Assembly: GCA_020636995.1 (NCBI GenBank)
Contig: JACJWU010000005.1
Coordinates: 1-64,000, forward strand
Direction of reading: 5' to 3'
Source: Actinomycetota bacterium
Lineage (GTDB): Bacteria; Actinomycetota; Actinomycetes; S36-B12; UBA10799
DNA: 64,000 nt
The stretch's first letter is position 1. Every line of letters starts with the position of its first letter. Both the position numbers and the translations under genes were made by a program. Below are positions 1 to 7,984 of the stretch, in pieces. The notes below the pieces were generated by a model. The model saw only the letters and a list, made by a program, of their open reading frames with translations, was not told the origin of the DNA and ran no database searches.

Positions 1-95
1 GTCGCTCCGCAGTAGTAGATGGACACCTCGCCGTCGGCCAGGGGCGTGAAGTCACGTACGCCGCGAGTCGCAGTGTCGTAGAAGCGCAGGGTCAC
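1..95 (-). CDS. cysS: Cysteinyl-tRNA synthetase, N-terminal fragment (runs off left edge)
   Basis: Reading leftward from a GTG at 95, the peptide begins (M)TLRFYDTATRGVRDF and continues to a CGA motif at the window edge. This is the typical amino terminus of actinobacterial CysRS, just before the zinc-binding Cys and HIGH region. The enzyme charges tRNA-Cys in the cytoplasm. Only 31 codons are present. The GTG overlaps the ispF stop by 4 bp (GTGA), so the two are co-transcribed. Position after ispF matches the ispD-ispF-cysS order of M. tuberculosis Rv3582c-Rv3580c. The paralogue MshC has a similar fold, but this gene order favours CysS. Confidence 0.85.
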   Translation of the reverse strand, partial: MTLRFYDTATRGVRDFTPLADGEVSIYYCGA

Positions 96-574
96 CGCTC
101 AAGGGTAGCGATTGGCTGCACGAGAGCAGTGGCGATCGCCGCCAGCCCCTCGCCGCGACCCGTGAATCCCAGCCCGTCGGTCGTCGTGGCGGACAGATGT
201 ACCGGACAGCCGGCGGCTGCGGTCAGCGCTGCTTGGGCCTCGCCGCGGCGTGCGCCGATCCGGGGACGGGTGCCGATCAGCTGTACCCCGATGTTCACCG
301 GTTCCAGTCCGTTGTTCCTCACGTGCTCGGCGACCGCGCGCAGAATCACCATCCCGGCGGCATCGCGCCACTGCGGACGATCGGTGCCGATCAGACCGCC
401 GAGGTCCCCGAGGCCAGCAGCGTTGAGAAGGGCATCGGCGCTCGCGTGTGCCACAACGTCCCCATCGGAGTGCCCGGCCAGCCCAGGCTCGTCCGGCCAG
501 TGCAGTCCGGCCACCCAGCAGGGTGCCTGTGGATCGAATGCGTGTACGTCACTTCCGACGCCGATCATCACCAT
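92..574 (-). CDS. ispF: 2-C-methyl-D-erythritol 2,4-cyclodiphosphate synthase
   Basis: A 160-residue protein, normal length for IspF, which cyclises CDP-methylerythritol 2-phosphate to MEcPP with loss of CMP in the non-mevalonate isoprenoid pathway. Visible signatures: the N-terminal GVGSDVHAF metal-binding segment (Asp and His ligands), the HSDGDVVAHA motif, and the C-terminal TTTDGLGFTGRGEG. It is a cytosolic homotrimer in the known family. The start at 574 has GAGG about 8 nt upstream; GTG 571 and ATG 568 are alternatives. It starts 1 nt after the ispD stop and overlaps cysS by 4 bp, so it belongs to a tight YacL-ispD-ispF-cysS unit. Confidence 0.95.
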   Translation of the reverse strand: MVMIGVGSDVHAFDPQAPCWVAGLHWPDEPGLAGHSDGDVVAHASADALLNAAGLGDLGGLIGTDRPQWRDAAGMVILRAVAEHVRNNGLEPVNIGVQLIGTRPRIGARRGEAQAALTAAAGCPVHLSATTTDGLGFTGRGEGLAAIATALVQPIATLER

Positions 575-575
575 G

Positions 576-1229
576 TCAACGATCCTCGATCATCGTGGCT
601 GCCACGGCGAGGTCGAACGGAGTCGTGATCTTGAATCCCCGCTGCGAGCCGGCGACCACCCGAACCGGGATACCCGCCCGCTCCACGCGCATCGCATCGT
701 CGGTGATGTCGGGATCCTCGTTCGCATGAGCGGCCCGGAGGATACCGGTCCGGAAACCCTGCGGCGTCTGCACCGCCACCAACTCGTCGCGTGCCGGGGT
801 GTCGACGACCACGCCATCGCGCACGCGCTTGATGGTGTCGACGACGGGTATCGCCGGGATGACGGCCTGCGCATCCACAAGTGCGTCCAACACCCGGTTG
901 AACACGTCCGCCGGAACGAAGGGCCGGGCCGCATCGTGGACGAGGACATCATCAGCATCGACCAGTTGCGTCAGGCCTGCCCTCACCGACTCGTCCCGGG
1001 TCGCGCCGCCCGCCACCACCACCACGGAGGCATCGGACAGGCTCGCGCGAACAGCAGCAACTTCAGACGCAGGAACCACGACCACGATCTCGCGTATCCG
1101 AGCCACGCCGCCGACGGTATCCAGGCAGTGCTGAAGCAGACTGCGCCCGGACACCTCGACGAGTGCCTTGGGCACCCCGGCGGCCAACCTGGTGCCACTG
1201 CCGGCCGCGACCAGGATGAGGCCGGTCAC
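576..1229 (-). CDS. ispD: 2-C-methyl-D-erythritol 4-phosphate cytidylyltransferase
   Basis: A 217-residue nucleotidyltransferase that couples MEP to CTP, giving CDP-ME, the step two before IspF. The nucleotide-binding loop near the N terminus reads AAGSGTRLAAGVPKAL, with the conserved Arg and Lys. VLVHDAARPF and the downstream VDTIKR and QTPQGF segments are standard IspD motifs. The start is GTG at 1229, overlapping the stop of the upstream PIN/TRAM gene as GTGA. Length and motifs fit a single-function IspD; ispF is a separate gene, so there is no IspDF fusion. Confidence 0.95.
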   Translation of the reverse strand: MTGLILVAAGSGTRLAAGVPKALVEVSGRSLLQHCLDTVGGVARIREIVVVVPASEVAAVRASLSDASVVVVAGGATRDESVRAGLTQLVDADDVLVHDAARPFVPADVFNRVLDALVDAQAVIPAIPVVDTIKRVRDGVVVDTPARDELVAVQTPQGFRTGILRAAHANEDPDITDDAMRVERAGIPVRVVAGSQRGFKITTPFDLAVAATMIEDR

Positions 1230-2302
1230 GGCGTGGCCAACCGCGCGAACACCAGTCGGCCGTGACTCGTGGTCGTCACGGATGTGACCTGCACACCGAC
1301 CGTGTCGCCGATCAGGTGATCGGCGCGCTGCACTATGACCATGGTGCCGTCAGCGAGGTGACCCACAGCCTGACCTGTCTCCTTGCCGGGCCGCGCGAGA
1401 TGGACCTCCACGACCTCGCCGGAAGCCACGGGCGCGGCCATGGCTTTGGCCAGGGCATGCAGGTTGAGCACGTTGACCCCCGCCAGCGCGGCGGCGTCGG
1501 CGAGGTGCTGGTCGAGGGTGAGCAGGGACACCTTGCGCCGCAAGCAGATCTGCACGAGTTTGGCATCGACTTCGCTGACACCCACCGGATCGTCCGCGAT
1601 GATCTCCAGCGGCAGGGTCGCCTTCAGTTGCTGAAGTACGTCCAGACCTCGGCGACCACGCCCACGCCTGCCCTCCTCAGCGCTGTCCGCCAGGCCCTGC
1701 AACTCGTCGACGACGGCCTGCGGCACCAACAAGGATCCGGTGAGGAATCCACTGCGCGCCACCTGCAGGATCCGGCCATCGATCGCCACCGAGGTGTCCA
1801 GCACCTTGGGGCCCCAGCCCGGACCTGGACCATTCAACCCGGCACGCTCTGCGAAGTCTCCTGGCAGCGATGACCCGCGCGTGCGGGCCACCCGGAAACC
1901 GGCGATGCCGCCGATCACGACGAGGAACGCGAACAGCGGGGCGACGACCGCGCCGGGACCGATCAGGAACAGCGGCCAGGCGACCAGGGACACCCCCGCC
2001 ATCCCGATCAGGGCACCGACGAATCCGGCGACGACCTGGTCGGGAGGCAACGCCGACAGTCGATCTTCACTGCGGGAGATGCCGCGCATGATCCGGCGGG
2101 CGATCACACCGCCGAGCGAGAAACCCAGGCCGGCACCGACGATGACGCCGACGGTCATGGCGTCGAAGACGCCGAGCAGCAGGCTGGGGTCGTCCTGCTG
2201 AACCCGCGAGCCGATCTCGAAACCGACGGCAGCACCGAAGACCACGAGCAGCAGCCGCAGGACCTCCGCCCCGATATCGGGAACCCTCGAGAGTTTGGGC
2301 AC
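1226..2302 (-). CDS. YacL-like membrane protein with PIN and TRAM domains
   Basis: 358 residues. Roughly four hydrophobic segments lie at 13-30, 45-68, 90-112 and 117-138. A PIN nuclease-fold domain follows at about 165-290, beginning LDTSVAIDGRI with acidic residues typical of the PIN active site and a later TLDQHLADAA. A C-terminal TRAM-like beta domain occupies about 296-356. This is the Bacillus YacL architecture; a membrane-tethered ribonuclease role is inferred, not shown. The start is GTG at 2302. It sits between carD and ispD and overlaps ispD by 4 bp. In M. tuberculosis, as I recall, carD is directly followed by ispD, so this is an extra gene here. Confidence 0.8.
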   Translation of the reverse strand: MPKLSRVPDIGAEVLRLLLVVFGAAVGFEIGSRVQQDDPSLLLGVFDAMTVGVIVGAGLGFSLGGVIARRIMRGISRSEDRLSALPPDQVVAGFVGALIGMAGVSLVAWPLFLIGPGAVVAPLFAFLVVIGGIAGFRVARTRGSSLPGDFAERAGLNGPGPGWGPKVLDTSVAIDGRILQVARSGFLTGSLLVPQAVVDELQGLADSAEEGRRGRGRRGLDVLQQLKATLPLEIIADDPVGVSEVDAKLVQICLRRKVSLLTLDQHLADAAALAGVNVLNLHALAKAMAAPVASGEVVEVHLARPGKETGQAVGHLADGTMVIVQRADHLIGDTVGVQVTSVTTTSHGRLVFARLATP

Positions 2303-2446
2303 AGTGGCAGACTAGTCACCCCTGGGCACACCCGGCCAGAACAGAGCGATCGCCGATCGCGCTAGCGGGTCGCTCACAAGACGCTGGAAGCCGCAGTCCA
2401 GGCTGCGGTTCAAACCAGTCGATAGCCCCGACGGACTGCCGCCGGA

Positions 2447-2929
2447 CTACGAGGCGAGGACCTCATCGAGGATGATCTCCGCCTTGTCCTCGTTGGTCTT
2501 CTCCGCGAGTGCGAGTTCACTCACCAGGATCTGACGGGCACGCGCGAGCATCCGCTTCTCACCCGCCGACAAACCGCGGTCCTGATCACGGCGCCAGAGG
2601 TCGCGCACCACCTCAGCGACCTTGATCACGTCACCGGAGGCGAGCTTCTCGACGTTGGCCTTGTACCGGCGCGACCAGTTGGTCGGCTCCTCGGTGTAGG
2701 GCTGGCGAAGAACGGAGAACACCCGCTCGAGGCCGTCGGCGTTGACCACGTCGCGCACGCCGACAAGGTCGACGTTGTCGGACGGGACGCGGACGACGAG
2801 GTCGCCTTGGTCGATGCGTAGAACGAGGTACTCGCGTTCTTCACCTTTGATGACGCGCTGCTCGATGGATTCGATGCGCGCCGCGCCGTGATGTGGGTAG
2901 ACAACCGTGTCGCCGACGGAAAATGCCAT
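2447..2929 (-). CDS. carD: CarD-family RNA polymerase-binding transcription factor
   Basis: 160 residues, the normal CarD length. The N-terminal RNAP-interaction (Tudor-like) domain begins MAFSVGDTVVYPHHG; the C-terminal helical DNA-binding domain includes EPTNWSRRYKANVEK, with the conserved Trp that wedges the upstream edge of the bubble, and KRMLARARQILVSELAL. In mycobacteria CarD stabilises open complexes at rRNA and other promoters. The ATG at 2929 is chosen because the CarD fold starts exactly there; the same frame stays open to 3391, but that stretch is low-complexity and unlike CarD. It is divergent from an LpqE-like gene, as in M. tuberculosis. Confidence 0.95.
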   Translation of the reverse strand: MAFSVGDTVVYPHHGAARIESIEQRVIKGEEREYLVLRIDQGDLVVRVPSDNVDLVGVRDVVNADGLERVFSVLRQPYTEEPTNWSRRYKANVEKLASGDVIKVAEVVRDLWRRDQDRGLSAGEKRMLARARQILVSELALAEKTNEDKAEIILDEVLAS

Positions 2930-2958
2930 AAGTGGAGGTGCCCCTTTCCGTGGCCTCC

Positions 2959-2986
2959 ATCGTAACACGCCGTGATGGGGCCGTAA
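2959..2986 (-). promoter_or_regulatory. Candidate carD promoter
   Basis: On the minus strand TTACGG (2986-2981) and TACGAT (2964-2959) are separated by 16 bp. This predicts a start site near 2952 and a short leader with an AAAGGGG stretch upstream of the carD ATG. Inferred from spacing and hexamers only. Confidence 0.45.
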
Positions 2987-3111
2987 GCGGACCGTAAAGG
3001 CCGCCTGCATCGCAGTCGGCGTCGAGTCCGGGCGTCGACCGCTCATCGCGTCGGCGATCAGCGCACGCCGGGTCACCCGGTCGTGGATCACGGCGCACCG
3101 GCGCCTCGCCT

Positions 3112-3140
3112 TTGATCGGTATGTGTCGCCCCGATAGAGT
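3112..3140 (+). promoter_or_regulatory. Candidate promoter for the LpqE-like gene
   Basis: TTGATC (3112-3117) and TAGAGT (3135-3140) are 17 bp apart, followed about 20 nt later by an AGGAGG ribosome-binding site at 3161-3166. Inferred from consensus similarity. Confidence 0.45.
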
Positions 3141-3174
3141 GCGCTCAGCGCCGTCCGTCCAGGAGGAAATGACC

Positions 3175-3795
3175 GTGTCGAAGACCCGCCGTCGTGCCGC
3201 TGCCGTTGCGGCCGCCGCCATTCTGGTTCCGACCCTCGCCGGATGCTGGCAGGGGTTCGATGCTCAGACCTCGGTGCAGGCGAATCAGGCCGTGGGCAAC
3301 GGCAGCAACCTGTCCACGGGCGACGTGGAGGTGCGCGGCGCGACGTGGGTGCGCAACTCGCTGAACCCGAAAGAGGCGACGCTGGTGGCAACGTTCATCG
3401 CCAACGGCGACGTGCCCGATCGGCTGGTCAAAGTAGAGGTGCAACCGCCGGCCGCAACCGGGATCACCGGGGGCGCCATCGAGATCCCGACCGCTGGATC
3501 CGTACGCACCGGCTACTGGAGCCCCAACTTCATCAACGTCTTCGACCTGCAGGCGTTCCCCTCCACCTTCGTTCCGACCACGTTCACATTCGAGCGCGCC
3601 GGCACAGTCACCGGCGACGTGATGGTGGTGCCCAACACCAACCGGCAGTACGAAGGCGTCGTGGTGTCCGTGCGAGACCAGTTGAAACTGCAGAAGTTCG
3701 TGGACAAGGCCGAAGAGGCAGCGACTGAGGACACCACCACGACGGAGAAGGTCGCCAAGGCCAAGAAGAAGAAGGCCGAGGACGCCGGCGAGTGA
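3175..3795 (+). CDS. LpqE-like secreted lipoprotein
   Basis: 206 residues from GTG 3175. That start lies 8 nt after AGGAGG, while the in-frame ATG at 3169 is only 2 nt away, so GTG is preferred. A basic n-region (KTRRR) and Ala-rich h-region lead to a lipobox LAGC with Cys24, predicting a lipid-anchored protein on the outer face of the membrane. The body is beta-rich, with an SLNPKEATLVATF segment resembling the copper-chaperone/LpqE beta-sandwich group. A Glu/Lys-rich, charged C-terminal tail ends the protein. Its place divergent to carD is the same as M. tuberculosis lpqE (Rv3584). Function unknown; metal binding is a guess. Confidence 0.7.
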   Translation: MSKTRRRAAAVAAAAILVPTLAGCWQGFDAQTSVQANQAVGNGSNLSTGDVEVRGATWVRNSLNPKEATLVATFIANGDVPDRLVKVEVQPPAATGITGGAIEIPTAGSVRTGYWSPNFINVFDLQAFPSTFVPTTFTFERAGTVTGDVMVVPNTNRQYEGVVVSVRDQLKLQKFVDKAEEAATEDTTTTEKVAKAKKKKAEDAGE

Positions 3796-4479
3796 TCAGG
3801 CCTCGAGCTTGTAGCCGAGGCCGCGGACCGTCACCAGCACGGTCGGCTCCGCTGGTTCCGGTTCGATCTTCGAGCGCAGTCTCTTGACGTGCACGTCGAG
3901 GGTCTTGGTGTCACCCACGTAGTCCGACCCCCACACCCGGTCGATGAGTTGACCGCGGGTGAGCACCCGGCCGGCGTTGCGCATCAGGACCTCTAGCAGT
4001 TCGAACTCCTTGAGCGGCAGTTTCACCGCTTCCCCGTCCACGGTGACGACGTGACGCTCGACATCCATCTCGATGTTCCCGGCACGCAACGAGGCATCCG
4101 TGCTGCCGGCCGGTTCCGGAGCCCGGCGACGCAGGACGGCGCGGATCCGGGCGACCAGTTCGCGCGAGGAGAACGGCTTGGTGACGTAGTCGTCGGCACC
4201 GAGTTCGAGACCGACGACCTTGTCGATCTCCGAGTCCTTCGCGGTCACCATGATGATCGGGACCTGGGACGTCGTCCGGATACGGCGGCACACCTCCGTC
4301 CCGGACATGCCGGGCAGCATGATGTCGAGCAGCACCAGGTCGGCCCCGTCGCGCTCGAACGACTCCACGGCGACCTGCCCGTCATCGGCCACTGCAACAT
4401 CGAATCCCTCTTTGCGGAGCATGAAGGACAACGCGTCGCTGAACGACTGTTCGTCCTCCACCACCAGAATCCGGCTCAT
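3796..4479 (-). CDS. regX3: Response regulator, OmpR/PhoB family, RegX3-like
   Basis: 227 residues. The receiver domain (1-120) has acidic pocket residues in VVEDE, the phospho-acceptor Asp52 in LLDIMLPG, and Lys101 in VTKPF. A winged-helix DNA-binding domain fills about 130-225, with LPLKEFELLEVL and the DVHVKRLRSKIE recognition helix. It pairs with the upstream kinase (4-bp ATGA overlap). SenX3-RegX3 controls the phosphate-starvation response in mycobacteria; the neighbouring phoU and a PHO-box-like promoter support that here. The ATG at 4479 has GGAGGAG upstream; the longer in-frame ORF is not family-like. Confidence 0.92.
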   Translation of the reverse strand: MSRILVVEDEQSFSDALSFMLRKEGFDVAVADDGQVAVESFERDGADLVLLDIMLPGMSGTEVCRRIRTTSQVPIIMVTAKDSEIDKVVGLELGADDYVTKPFSSRELVARIRAVLRRRAPEPAGSTDASLRAGNIEMDVERHVVTVDGEAVKLPLKEFELLEVLMRNAGRVLTRGQLIDRVWGSDYVGDTKTLDVHVKRLRSKIEPEPAEPTVLVTVRGLGYKLEA

Positions 4480-5645
4480 GCGCTGCTCTCCTCCTCGACG
4501 ACAGCCGATGACAAGGGTATGTGCTCCACGGGTGTGTAGGGGGGAAGGCGCAGCGTGAACGTACTGCCCTCCCCGAGCACACTCCACACGCCCACCTCGC
4601 CACCGTGGTTCTCCGCGACATGTTTGACGATCGCCAGACCGAGCCCGGTACCGCCGGTGACGCGGGAGCGGGCCTGGTCCACGCGGTAGAACCGCTCGAA
4701 CACCCGGTGCAACTCGCTGTCGGGGATGCCCATGCCTTGGTCTGTGACGCTGATCTCGATGACTCCGTTGGTCAGCCGACTGGCGACGGCGACACGCGTG
4801 CCCCGCGGGCTGTAGCTGATGGCGTTGGTCAGGAGGTTGCGCAGCGCGGTCACCAGATGTGCCTCCACGCCGAGCACTTGCAGACCCTCGGCACCTCCCA
4901 CGACCACCTCGATCTGCGCAGTCTGAGCCATCAGGCGGGCGGTGTCGACCGCCTCGGCGATCACCGCGTCCACGGACACGGGTTCGGCGTCTTTGAGCGG
5001 GTCTTCGCCCTGGAGGCGACTCAGGTCGATCAGGTCCCCCACGAGGGCACTCAGCCGGCCGGCCTCGGCCTCCATCCTGCCGGCGAAGTGACGGACCGCC
5101 TCCGGTTCCTCGGAGGAACTCAGAATGGCCTCCGCGAGCAGGCTCAGCGCGCCGATCGGGGTCTTCAACTCATGGCTGACGTTCGCGACGAAGTCCCGGC
5201 GCACGGCATCCACACGCGCGGATTCGGTGAGGTCCTCGGCCAGCACCAGGACCGTGTCGGGTCCCAGCGGAGCCACGCGCAATCGCAGAGTGATCAGGCC
5301 CTTGCCCAGCGGCGGACGAAGCACCGTCATCTCCTGCTCGCGGATCACCCCATCGCGGCGGACGTCGGCGACCATCGCGGTGATGTCGGGAATGGCGATC
5401 CTGCCGTTCTGGACCAGTGTGAGAGCCAGCGCCTGCTTGCTGACCCGGACAGGGGTCCCGGAGGCATCAACGACGATCGATGCGGCCGGCAGCGCTGAGA
5501 GCACCCGCTCGAGTTCGGCGTGCGGTTCCGGGTCCGGCTCGAGGACCTGTCCATCGGGCACCGCGGAACCGGCCCGTCGGCGCGCGACGAGCAAGCCGAC
5601 GCCCACACCGACCACGGCCGCGATCAGGGCCCACCACACGGTCAC
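4476..5645 (-). CDS. senX3: Sensor histidine kinase, SenX3/PhoR-like
   Basis: 389 residues from GTG 5645. One clear membrane segment (about 5-22) is followed by a basic stop-transfer (RRR), a PAS-like domain (about 45-140), the dimerisation helix with phospho-acceptor His158 in NVSHELKTPIGAL, and a HATPase with N-box NLLTNAISYS, GMGIPD and GGTGLGLAIVKHV. There is no sizeable extracellular sensor, as in SenX3, whose input is thought to come through PhoU and the Pst transporter. It overlaps regX3 by 4 bp and is divergent from phoU across 134 bp. Confidence 0.92.
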   Translation of the reverse strand: MTVWWALIAAVVGVGVGLLVARRRAGSAVPDGQVLEPDPEPHAELERVLSALPAASIVVDASGTPVRVSKQALALTLVQNGRIAIPDITAMVADVRRDGVIREQEMTVLRPPLGKGLITLRLRVAPLGPDTVLVLAEDLTESARVDAVRRDFVANVSHELKTPIGALSLLAEAILSSSEEPEAVRHFAGRMEAEAGRLSALVGDLIDLSRLQGEDPLKDAEPVSVDAVIAEAVDTARLMAQTAQIEVVVGGAEGLQVLGVEAHLVTALRNLLTNAISYSPRGTRVAVASRLTNGVIEISVTDQGMGIPDSELHRVFERFYRVDQARSRVTGGTGLGLAIVKHVAENHGGEVGVWSVLGEGSTFTLRLPPYTPVEHIPLSSAVVEEESSA

Positions 5646-5718
5646 ACCTCGAGGGTACGGAACGAACCATCGCTGCGGGACGGCACAGGGCCCCGATCCT
5701 GCCGGACCGTCGACTGCT

Positions 5719-5773
5719 GTTCACCTTCTGTATGCGTTGGGTGATTCCTGACGTTGCGCTGCCTACGTACCGT
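5719..5773 (+). promoter_or_regulatory. senX3-phoU intergenic region: GTTCACC half-site and leaderless -10 for phoU
   Basis: A GTTCACC word (5719-5725), like one unit of an actinobacterial PHO box, lies between the divergent genes, with GGGTGA 15 nt further on. TACCGT (5768-5773) ends 6 nt before the phoU ATG and no Shine-Dalgarno is present, suggesting a leaderless transcript. Confidence 0.35.
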
Positions 5774-5779
5774 TTCAGC

Positions 5780-6466
5780 ATGCGGACCGCGTTCAACGCT
5801 CGTCTGGCCACCATCGACGATCAGGTTCTCGCCATGGCCAGGCACGTGCGCACAGCCATGCACGCCGCCACGAAGGCCCTGCTCGAGACGGACCTGCACC
5901 TCGCCGAGTCGGTCATCACCGACGACGCCGACCTCGACAACCGGGCCCACGAGGTGGAGGAGAGCGTCTACCGACTACTCGCTCAGCAGCAACCCGTCGC
6001 GCAGGACCTCCGCTTCCTGCTGGCCGCCCTGCACAATGCGTCGGCACTCGAACGGATGGGCGACCTGGTGATGCACATCGCCAAGACGGCGCGCATGCGC
6101 TACCCCATGGCCGTGGTGCCGACCGAACTGCGGGGGATCATCGTCGACATGGGAACGGTCGCGTCCCAGATGGTCGCCAATACCGCTGTGGCACTGGCCC
6201 GGCAGGATCTGACCACGGCACGGTCCCTGCGCGACATGGATCGCGAGATGGACCGCCTGCATCGGGAACTGTTCATCATCGTGCTGTCGCCGGCCTGGGA
6301 GTACGGCGTACAGGCTGCAGTCGACATCACCCTGCTGAGCCGCTACTTCGAGCGTTTCGCCGACCACGCGGTGACCATCGGGGACCGCGTGGTGCACGTG
6401 GCCACGGGTGCCAGCACCGAGCCGGTCGTCCCACGCCAGGTGAACGGCCCGGTCAACCCTCGTTAA
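5780..6466 (+). CDS. phoU: Phosphate transport/signalling regulator PhoU
   Basis: 228 residues, standard PhoU length, entirely helical with two repeated three-helix bundles. Family metal-binding motifs are visible: the ERMGDLVMHIAK segment of the first half and RYFERFADHAVTIGDRV of the second, both versions of E/D-x3-D-H/N-x2-N/D. PhoU links the Pst transporter to the histidine kinase and keeps it off when phosphate is ample. The ATG at 5780 is chosen because MRTAFNARLATIDDQV is the typical start; the longer open frame upstream is basic filler. No pst genes are in the window. Confidence 0.93.
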   Translation: MRTAFNARLATIDDQVLAMARHVRTAMHAATKALLETDLHLAESVITDDADLDNRAHEVEESVYRLLAQQQPVAQDLRFLLAALHNASALERMGDLVMHIAKTARMRYPMAVVPTELRGIIVDMGTVASQMVANTAVALARQDLTTARSLRDMDREMDRLHRELFIIVLSPAWEYGVQAAVDITLLSRYFERFADHAVTIGDRVVHVATGASTEPVVPRQVNGPVNPR

Positions 6467-6491
6467 CTCTTCGTTCACTTTGGGGTACACT
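6462..6491 (+). promoter_or_regulatory. PHO-box-like direct repeats and promoter
   Basis: Two 11-nt direct repeats, GTTAACTCTTC (6462-6472) and GTTCACTTTGG (6473-6483), overlap the phoU stop codon, and a third weaker copy GTACACTTCTG begins at 6485. The 11-nt spacing and GTTCAC core match PHO boxes bound by OmpR-family phosphate regulators in actinobacteria. TTAACT (6463-6468) and TACACT (6486-6491) form a 17-bp-spaced promoter. It points at the small ORF at 6520. Confidence 0.5.
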
Positions 6492-6519
6492 TCTGTTCAG
6501 TTGAGACAGGAGGTGCGAC

Positions 6520-6657
6520 ATGGTCGTGATGACCTGGAGCATGACGAGGGACGAATCCGGCCGAAGCGCACTCAAGGCGACCTGGACGTCGGTCGTGGTA
6601 CCCGTTCCGCGGGCTTCCGACGAGGACGTGCCGGTGCCGATCCTGCAGGCGTCGTAG
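6520..6657 (+). CDS. Small 45-residue protein, unknown function
   Basis: ATG 6520 is preceded by AGGAGGTG at a good distance (6509-6516), one of the strongest ribosome-binding sites in the window, and by a promoter with PHO-box-like repeats. The peptide starts MVVMTWSMTRDESGR and ends VPVPILQAS; it has no signal peptide, membrane segment or Cys. It does not resemble a family I know. It lies between phoU and mshA, on the same strand as both. The signal strength around such a short frame argues for a real gene or a leader peptide; it could also be a spurious frame within a regulatory RNA. Confidence 0.55.
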   Translation: MVVMTWSMTRDESGRSALKATWTSVVVPVPRASDEDVPVPILQAS

Positions 6658-6709
6658 GACGTTCGCCCACAGCGGCACGCCTGCAGCGGCGCAGCGTCGA
6701 GGGATCGGG

Positions 6710-6715
6710 GACACT
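6710..6715 (+). promoter_or_regulatory. Leaderless -10 for mshA
   Basis: GACACT ends 6 nt before the mshA ATG, and no Shine-Dalgarno is seen. Confidence 0.4.
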
Positions 6716-6721
6716 AGGTGC

Positions 6722-7984
6722 ATGCGTGGTGCGCGCCGGGTGGCGATGATCTCGATGCACACATCCCCACTGGCGACGCCTGGTAGCGGTGACGCCGGCG
6801 GCATGAACGTGTACGTTCTCGAGGTCGCCAAAGAGCTCGCCACCCGCGGCACCGAGGTCGAGATCTTCACCCGTGCCACAAGCGGCGACCTTCCGCCTGT
6901 CGTGCCTGTGGTGGACGGCGTGACCGTTCACCATGTGACGGCCGGTCCGTACGAAGGTCTGCGCAAGGAGCAACTACCCGCACAGATGTGCGCCTTCACC
7001 GCCTCCGTCCTGCACTCCGAGGCCCACCGCCCGGAGGGATACTTCGACCTCGTCCACTCCCACTACTGGCTGTCGGGCCAGGTCGGATGGGTCGCAGCCG
7101 AGCGCTGGCAGATCCCCTTGGTGCACAGCATGCACACCATGGCGAAGGTGAAGAACCTCACGCTGGCCACCGGCGACCAGCCCGAACCCTTCGAGCGGGT
7201 ACTCGGGGAGGAGCAGGTCGTGGCGGCGGCGGATCGCCTCATCGCGAACACCGAGACCGAGGCCGACGATCTCATCACCTTGTACGAGGCCGACCCCGAA
7301 CGCATCACCGTCGCACTGCCCGGGGTGGACCTGCGGACCTTCCAGCCCGGGTCGACGACTGCCGCCCGTGCACGCTACGGGCTGCGGCCCGACGACATCG
7401 TCCTGCTGTTCGTGGGCCGCCTGCAGCCACTGAAAGCCCCCGACGTGCTCGTCGCAGCCGCTGCCGACCTCGTCGCCCGCCATCCCGGCTGGCGCCCCCG
7501 ACTCAAAGTGGTCATCAATGGTGGGCCCTCCGGGTCCGGGATCGAACGCGCGGACGAACTCCCCAAGCTCATCGCCGATCTCGGCCTGCAGGACGTCGTG
7601 AGCCTCATGGACCCCATTCCGCGCGAGGCTCTGCCCGACCTCTACCGGGCGGCCGACGTGGTGGTCGTACCCAGTTACTCGGAGTCGTTCGGCCTGGTCG
7701 CGGTGGAAGCACAGGCCTGCGGAACCCCAGTCGTCGCAAGCCGAGTCGGTGGCCTGACCACCGCGGTGGGCGACGGCGGGGTGCTGGTGGCCGGCCATGA
7801 TCCGCGCGACTTCGCATCTGCTCTCGAATCGGTGATCGTGGAGCCGGGACGTCGTGAATCGATGTCGGTCGCCGCCCGCCGTCATGCCGAGCAGTTCAGT
7901 TGGGCTCGCACAGCGGAGGCGACCCAGAGCGCCTACAACGCCGCGATCGACGAACGTCCCACGATCCTGCGGCGGTACGCATGA
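6722..7984 (+). CDS. mshA: D-inositol-3-phosphate glycosyltransferase (mycothiol biosynthesis)
   Basis: 420 residues, GT4 family, GT-B fold. It transfers GlcNAc from UDP-GlcNAc to 1D-myo-inositol 3-phosphate, the first step of mycothiol synthesis. Visible features: the N-terminal MISMHTSPL and GDAGGMNVYV loop that binds the acceptor phosphate, HSHYWLSG, HSMHTMAKVKN, and the C-terminal donor-binding SESFGLVAVEAQACGTPVVAS with the E-x7-E motif. This gene is the main evidence for a mycothiol organism. It overlaps the YbjN gene by 4 bp (ATGA) and lies in the conserved mshA-YbjN-gpm-senX3-regX3 neighbourhood. Confidence 0.95.
   Translation: MRGARRVAMISMHTSPLATPGSGDAGGMNVYVLEVAKELATRGTEVEIFTRATSGDLPPVVPVVDGVTVHHVTAGPYEGLRKEQLPAQMCAFTASVLHSEAHRPEGYFDLVHSHYWLSGQVGWVAAERWQIPLVHSMHTMAKVKNLTLATGDQPEPFERVLGEEQVVAAADRLIANTETEADDLITLYEADPERITVALPGVDLRTFQPGSTTAARARYGLRPDDIVLLFVGRLQPLKAPDVLVAAAADLVARHPGWRPRLKVVINGGPSGSGIERADELPKLIADLGLQDVVSLMDPIPREALPDLYRAADVVVVPSYSESFGLVAVEAQACGTPVVASRVGGLTTAVGDGGVLVAGHDPRDFASALESVIVEPGRRESMSVAARRHAEQFSWARTAEATQSAYNAAIDERPTILRRYA

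Noticed and set aside
2930..3391. N-terminal extension of carD to a 314-residue protein
   Set aside because: CarD homology begins exactly at ATG 2929, and the extension is Arg/Pro-rich without a ribosome-binding site.
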